A DNA stretch of 64,000 nucleotides from Loktanella gaetbuli. GTDB taxonomy: Bacteria; Pseudomonadota; Alphaproteobacteria; Rhodobacterales; Rhodobacteraceae. The notes beneath the pieces are model-generated. The model worked only from the letters and a program-made list of their open reading frames with translations. It did no database searches and was not told the origin of the DNA. Every line of letters starts with the position of its first letter. Positions within the stretch are counted from its first letter, which is position 1. Made by a program: the position numbers and the translations under genes. Below are positions 60,559 through 64,000 of the stretch, one piece after another. The stretch covers positions 62,001-126,000 of the forward strand of contig NZ_JAJATZ010000006.1 of NCBI RefSeq assembly GCF_020531945.1. Reading direction: 5' to 3'.

Positions 60559-61728
60559 CTATTGTAGGTCGGCAAAGGCCTTTTGCAGGCGGCTGACCGC
60601 ATCCTCGATCTGTGCGCGGGGTGCCCCGATGTTGAAGCGCAGGAACTGACCGCCGCCCTTGCCGAAGGTGGGGCCGTGATTTGCGGCGATCTGTGCGTCG
60701 TTCTGAACGCGGTCCGTAAAATCGGCGGCGGACATGCCTGTCCCCGAAAAATCGACCCAGGCGAGGTAGGTGGATTCCAGCTGCATGCTGTGCACACCGG
60801 GAATCGTGTTGACGCCTGCATCGAAGATCCGGCGATTTTCGTCGAGATAGAGGCGGAGCGCATCGACCCATGCCGCCCCTTCGGGCGAATAGGCAGCGGT
60901 GGTCATGAACAGTCCGAAACTGTTGGGCGACATGCCAAGCGCTGCCATGCGCGCGGCAAACCGCGCGCGCAGGTCGGGATCGGCAATGATGACGTTCCCG
61001 CCGTGACTGCCCGCGATGTTGAACGTCTTGGTCGCAGAGGTCATCATCACCAGCCGGTCCGCGATCCCGTCGATCTGCGTCATCGGAATATGGGTTTGAC
61101 CCGGAAACGTCAGGTCGTGGTGGATTTCGTCCGACAGCAGGATCAGCTCGTGCCGTTTGGCGAATGCGGCGACCGCCTGCAGTTCGGCGCGGGTCCAGAC
61201 GCGGCCGCCGGGGTTATGCGGCGAGCAAAGGATCAGCATCCGTTCGGACCCGTCCATCTGGGCATCCCAGGTGTCGAAATCCATCTCGTAGCGGCCGTCG
61301 ATATTGGCCAGTTCGCATTCCACGACACGGCGCCCGGATGCGTTAATCACGCGGGCGAAGGCATGGTAGACGGGCGTCATCAGCACCACGCCGTCGCCCG
61401 GTTTCGTAAATGCGTCAAGGCACATGGCCGTGCCGTTCACCAGGCCATGGGTAGTGAAGATATGGGCGGGATCGACGGTCCAGCCATGGCGTTCGGCCAT
61501 CCACCAGCAGATTGCGGCGCGGTAGTCGGATTCATCCCCGAAATAGCCAAATACACCATGATCGGCCATGTCGGTGACGGCCTTGCGAATACAGTCGGGG
61601 GCCTGAAATTCCATGTCGGCAACCCACATCGCGATCCCGTCCTCGCGCGAGACGCCGTAGATGTCCTCCATCGCGTCCCACTTGGCGCAGTGGGTGTTGC
61701 GGCGGTTGATCGGTGTGTCGAAATCCAT
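60559..61728 (-). CDS. PatB/MalY-type PLP aminotransferase-like C-S lyase
   Basis: 389 residues of aminotransferase fold type I, group of cystathionine beta-lyase PatB and MalY. PLP lysine in MMTSATKTFNIAGSHGGN; other motifs: MWVADMEFQAPDCIRKAV at the N-terminus, MLILCSPHNPGGRVWTRAEL and LLSDEIHHDLTFPG. Likely activity is cleavage of C-S bonds in cystathionine or cysteine conjugates. ATG 61728 starts MDFDTPINRRNTHCAKWDAM. The gene converges on the small hypothetical gene with 9 bp between. Confidence 0.9.
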   Translation of the reverse strand: MDFDTPINRRNTHCAKWDAMEDIYGVSREDGIAMWVADMEFQAPDCIRKAVTDMADHGVFGYFGDESDYRAAICWWMAERHGWTVDPAHIFTTHGLVNGTAMCLDAFTKPGDGVVLMTPVYHAFARVINASGRRVVECELANIDGRYEMDFDTWDAQMDGSERMLILCSPHNPGGRVWTRAELQAVAAFAKRHELILLSDEIHHDLTFPGQTHIPMTQIDGIADRLVMMTSATKTFNIAGSHGGNVIIADPDLRARFAARMAALGMSPNSFGLFMTTAAYSPEGAAWVDALRLYLDENRRIFDAGVNTIPGVHSMQLESTYLAWVDFSGTGMSAADFTDRVQNDAQIAANHGPTFGKGGGQFLRFNIGAPRAQIEDAVSRLQKAFADLQ

Positions 61729-61864
61729 GGGACTGCCTCTTGCTGTGGTGTTGACAGGTTCGGTGCAGGGCGCGCCGGGTGCAAGACGAAAATGGTGCAG
61801 GTCAACGGATGGGCGGGTGGGCGGCGATATTGCAAATCGCGCAGGCCCGCCCTAATTGGGGCGC

Positions 61865-62386
61865 ATGACAATACGCCCCATTCTGATCCATCCCGACCCG
61901 CGCCTGAAAAAAGTGGCCGACGCCGTAGCCGAGGTCGACGATACCTTGCGCACATTGGCCGCAGACATGCTGGAAACCATGTATGATGCGCCCGGCATCG
62001 GCCTTGCGGCGCCGCAGGTCGGCGTGATGCAGCGCGTCATCACCATGGATTGCGTCAAGGAAGAGGGCGAGGATCCACGCCCCATGGTCCTGATCAATCC
62101 GCGCGTGACATGGGCGAGCGAGGAGACGAGCAGCTATGAGGAAGGCTGTCTGTCGATCCCCGAGCAATACGCCGATGTCGAACGCCCGGCAGAGGTCGAG
62201 GTCACATGGATGGACCTTGAGGGCGCCACGCAGTCCGAACGGTTCGGTGGCCTGTGGGCCACCTGTGTGCAGCACGAGATCGACCATCTGGATGGCAAGC
62301 TGTTCATCGACTACCTGGGGTCGATGAAACGCCAGATGATTACGCGCAAGATGCAGAAGCTGAAACGCGAACGGGCGCGGGCATGA
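61865..62386 (+). CDS. def: Peptide deformylase 1 (intact)
   Basis: 173 residues removing the formyl group from nascent N-termini. All three PDF motifs are canonical: GIGLAAPQ (44-51), EGCLS with metal ligand C95 (93-97) and HEIDH (137-141) with catalytic Glu138. ATG 61865 is preferred to TTG 61856 (family N-terminus MTIRPILIHPDPRL). First of three overlapping def-type genes; joined to def2 by an ATGA overlap. Confidence 0.96.
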   Translation: MTIRPILIHPDPRLKKVADAVAEVDDTLRTLAADMLETMYDAPGIGLAAPQVGVMQRVITMDCVKEEGEDPRPMVLINPRVTWASEETSSYEEGCLSIPEQYADVERPAEVEVTWMDLEGATQSERFGGLWATCVQHEIDHLDGKLFIDYLGSMKRQMITRKMQKLKRERARA

Positions 62387-62838
62387 TGCCGATCTTGCAG
62401 GCCCCGCATCCGGGTCTGCGGGCGGTTTGCACGCCGGTTGCCGATTTCGATGACGGCCTGCGGGCCCTGACCGATGCGATGTTTGCCGCGATGTACGATG
62501 CGCCGGGGCGCGGGCTTGCGGCACCTCAGGTCGGTGTGCTGTCGCGGGTATTCGTGATGGACTCTACCTGGAAAGATGCAGAGCCGCGTCCGATGGTGTT
62601 CGTGAACCCGCAGATCGTGGATCGGTCCTCTGACAAGGCCGCGATCAGCGAGAGTTGTCTGTCGATCCCCGATCAGCCGGTTTCCGTGCCGCGCCCGGCC
62701 TGGGTGACGCTGCGCTGGCAAGGGCTGGACGGTGTGGAACAGACCGACACATTCGAGGGAGTGGAGGCAGTCATCGTGCAGCACGAACGCGATCATCTGG
62801 ACGGCATCTTGATCACCGACTACGCGGTGCAGGCGTGA
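62383..62838 (+). CDS. def2: Peptide deformylase paralog 2
   Basis: 151 residues, shorter than def 1. Metal ligand Cys92 (ESCLS instead of EGCLS), HERDH (134-138) with Glu135, and GRGLAAPQ (42-49) instead of GIGLAAPQ are kept, so it should bind metal, though substitutions surround the site. The C-terminal tail of def 1 is missing. ATG 62383 overlaps def 1's stop (ATGATG). Perhaps acts on other substrates. Confidence 0.9.
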   Translation: MMPILQAPHPGLRAVCTPVADFDDGLRALTDAMFAAMYDAPGRGLAAPQVGVLSRVFVMDSTWKDAEPRPMVFVNPQIVDRSSDKAAISESCLSIPDQPVSVPRPAWVTLRWQGLDGVEQTDTFEGVEAVIVQHERDHLDGILITDYAVQA

Positions 62839-63329
62839 CCCGGTCGGTCGTGCGCTGGCCGCACAAGGCGCTGCGGACACCCGCTGCCGATGTGTCCGAC
62901 ATCACCGACGACATTCGCAGCATCTGGGACGACATGATCGCCGTGATGGAGGCGATGCCCGGCGTCGGACTAGCCGCCGTGCAGCTGGGTATCCCGCTGC
63001 GGCTGGCGGTCGTGGACGCCAGCACCGCGCGCGGGCAGGCCGTGCGCATGGCCAACCCCGAGATCCTGCACGCCAGTGTGGAACTGCGGGACCACGAGGA
63101 GGCTTCGCCCTGCCTGCCGGGTGTGAGTGCCGTGGTCAAACGTCCGCGTGCGGTGACGGTGCGGTTCCTGAACGCGGATGGCGCGGTGGAAGAGCGCGAT
63201 TTCGTCAGTCTCTGGGCCACGAGCGTGCAGCACCAGATCGATCACCTGGCGGGGCGCATGTATTTTGACCGGCTGGGTCGGGTCAAACGGGACATGCTGC
63301 TGAAACGTGTGGCCAAGCTGGGACGCTAG
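62835..63329 (+). CDS. Catalytically degenerate deformylase paralog 3
   Basis: 164 residues clearly homologous to def 1 and 2 (VGLAAVQLG, MANPEILHAS, WATSVQHQIDHLAGRMYFDRL). The metal-ligand Cys aligns with Ser91 in EEASPCLP (a Cys two residues later does not align), and HEIDH has become HQIDH, so catalytic Glu is Gln134. Motif 1 is GVGLAAVQ. It starts at GTG 62835 overlapping def 2's stop. Probably not a deformylase; perhaps a structural partner of the others. Confidence 0.88.
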   Translation: MTRSVVRWPHKALRTPAADVSDITDDIRSIWDDMIAVMEAMPGVGLAAVQLGIPLRLAVVDASTARGQAVRMANPEILHASVELRDHEEASPCLPGVSAVVKRPRAVTVRFLNADGAVEERDFVSLWATSVQHQIDHLAGRMYFDRLGRVKRDMLLKRVAKLGR

Positions 63330-63333
63330 CGGT

Positions 63334-63385
63334 GGGGGCGCTGCCCCCGGCTGCGCCTCCCCCGGAGTATTTTTGGCAAGATGAT
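63334..63385 (+). repeat. Palindromic intergenic repeat, copy D, with GC hairpin
   Basis: A hairpin GGGGGC-GCT-GCCCCC (63334-63348) is followed by GCCTCCCCCGGAGTATTTTT with GGCAAGATGAT (63355-63385). It lies between def 3 and the convergent trpA. The hairpin and T-run may end transcription from both sides. Confidence 0.7.
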
Positions 63386-63390
63386 GCGGA

Positions 63391-64000
63391 TTAGCCGCGG
63401 TGACAGCCGTCGGCCAGGGATTTGACGAAGGCGAGCACGTCGGCGACGCTTTCTCCGGCACCGATTTTTTCAACGATGGCAGAGCCTACGACAGCGCCGT
63501 CCGCGATGCTGGCGATGGATTCCGCAGCCTCGGGCGTCTTGATGCCAAAGCCCACGATCACGGGCAGGTCAGTGTGCGATTTGATGCGTGCGACCTCGGG
63601 GGCGACATCGGCGGACTGGGCCTCGGCGGTGCCGGTGATGCCGGTGACCGACACGTAGTAGACAAAACCGGATGTGTTGGTCAGCACCTTTGGCAGGCGC
63701 TTGTCGTCTGTGGTGGGGGTGGCGAGCCGGATGAAATTCAGCCCGGCCTTTTGTGCAGGAATGCAGAGTTCGTCGTCTTCTTCCGGTGGCAGATCGACGA
63801 TGATGAGGCCGTCGATCCCCGCCTCACGGGCCTGAGCGAGAAATGTATCCACGCCGCGCGAGTAGATCGGGTTGTAGTAGCCCATCATCACGATCGGGGT
63901 GGTGTCGTCGGTCTGCCGCAGGGTGCGGGCGATTTCTAGTGTCTTGTCCAGTGTCATGTGCTGGGCCAAAGCGCGCTGACCGGCCAGCTGGATCGTGGTG
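63391..64000 (-). CDS. trpA: Tryptophan synthase alpha subunit (5' end outside window)
   Basis: Reads on the minus strand past the window edge, about 203 codons visible of roughly 260. It converts indole-3-glycerol phosphate to indole. Visible motifs: TIQLAGQRALAQHMTLDK, PIVMMGYYNPIYSRGVD, GLIIVDLPPEED and the phosphate-binding GFGIKTPEAAESIASIADG with AVVGSAIVEKI. The first Glu/Asp catalytic stretch is outside. A shorter start at 63969 would remove the TIQLAGQRAL part and is wrong. Confidence 0.94.
   Translation of the reverse strand, partial: TTIQLAGQRALAQHMTLDKTLEIARTLRQTDDTTPIVMMGYYNPIYSRGVDTFLAQAREAGIDGLIIVDLPPEEDDELCIPAQKAGLNFIRLATPTTDDKRLPKVLTNTSGFVYYVSVTGITGTAEAQSADVAPEVARIKSHTDLPVIVGFGIKTPEAAESIASIADGAVVGSAIVEKIGAGESVADVLAFVKSLADGCHRG

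Overview
The window is high-GC chromosomal DNA of an alphaproteobacterium, most likely the order Rhodobacterales (Roseobacter-type). The evidence is the gene families and their order: a ligase-associated DEXH helicase, an alphaproteobacterial tad pilus locus, the coxB-ctaB-ctaG-coxC-surf1 series, a lysC/ptsP neighbourhood, a DUF6732-like gene beside cbiX, and tandem peptide deformylases. I cannot name a genus. I saw no rRNA, tRNA, CRISPR array, transposase, integrase or phage gene; this looks like core chromosome.

Layout. 1-2.0 kb: 3' part of the helicase gene. 2.1-14.1 kb (minus strand): a tad/cpa type IVc pilus locus running from the pilin flp at 14.1 kb through a second small pilin, cpaB, cpaC, an OmpA lipoprotein, cpaE, cpaF, tadB, tadC, two TPR lipoproteins, prepilin peptidase cpaA and an AAA+ ATPase. 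Two hairpin terminators divide it into at least three expression units. 14.5-22.3 kb: lytic transglycosylase, scoAB, topA, dprA and tldD. 22.5-31.5 kb (plus): cytochrome oxidase genes and their assembly factors, then thrC, an M16 protease, a RimJ-type acetyltransferase and an FAD oxidase. 31.6-42.5 kb: purine salvage (mtnP-apt), a SulP transporter, ptsP, a methyltransferase, lysC, an SDR and a DUF1178 gene. 42.6-46.7 kb (plus): a deacetylase-fold protein and modABC-gntK. 46.7-49.1 kb (minus): an rRNA methyltransferase and an MltB-type transglycosylase.

49.2-60.1 kb: a divergent cobalamin region. On the minus strand DUF1636-cobC-cobD are joined by ATGA overlaps. On the plus strand a small membrane protein, cbiX, cobH, cobL, cobI, a cbiG-cobJ fusion and cobM form the corrin ring methylation set. 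Between the arms lie a receiver-like gene lacking its phospho-acceptor Asp and a glutathionyl-hydroquinone reductase. 60.2-64.0 kb: a small unknown gene, a PatB-type C-S lyase, three overlapping def paralogs, and the 3' part of trpA.

The most unusual signals are small. (1) A family of short palindromic repeats occupies every non-overlapping junction from cbiX to cobM. At one junction it forms a 22-codon micro-ORF that keeps cobH and cobL coupled by back-to-back ATGA overlaps. (2) The third deformylase has lost both the metal-ligand Cys and the catalytic Glu. (3) A cluster of palindromes lies at 47.88-47.93 kb. (4) An AAA+ ATPase of unassigned role sits at the end of the tad locus. I did not find a clearly new multi-gene system.
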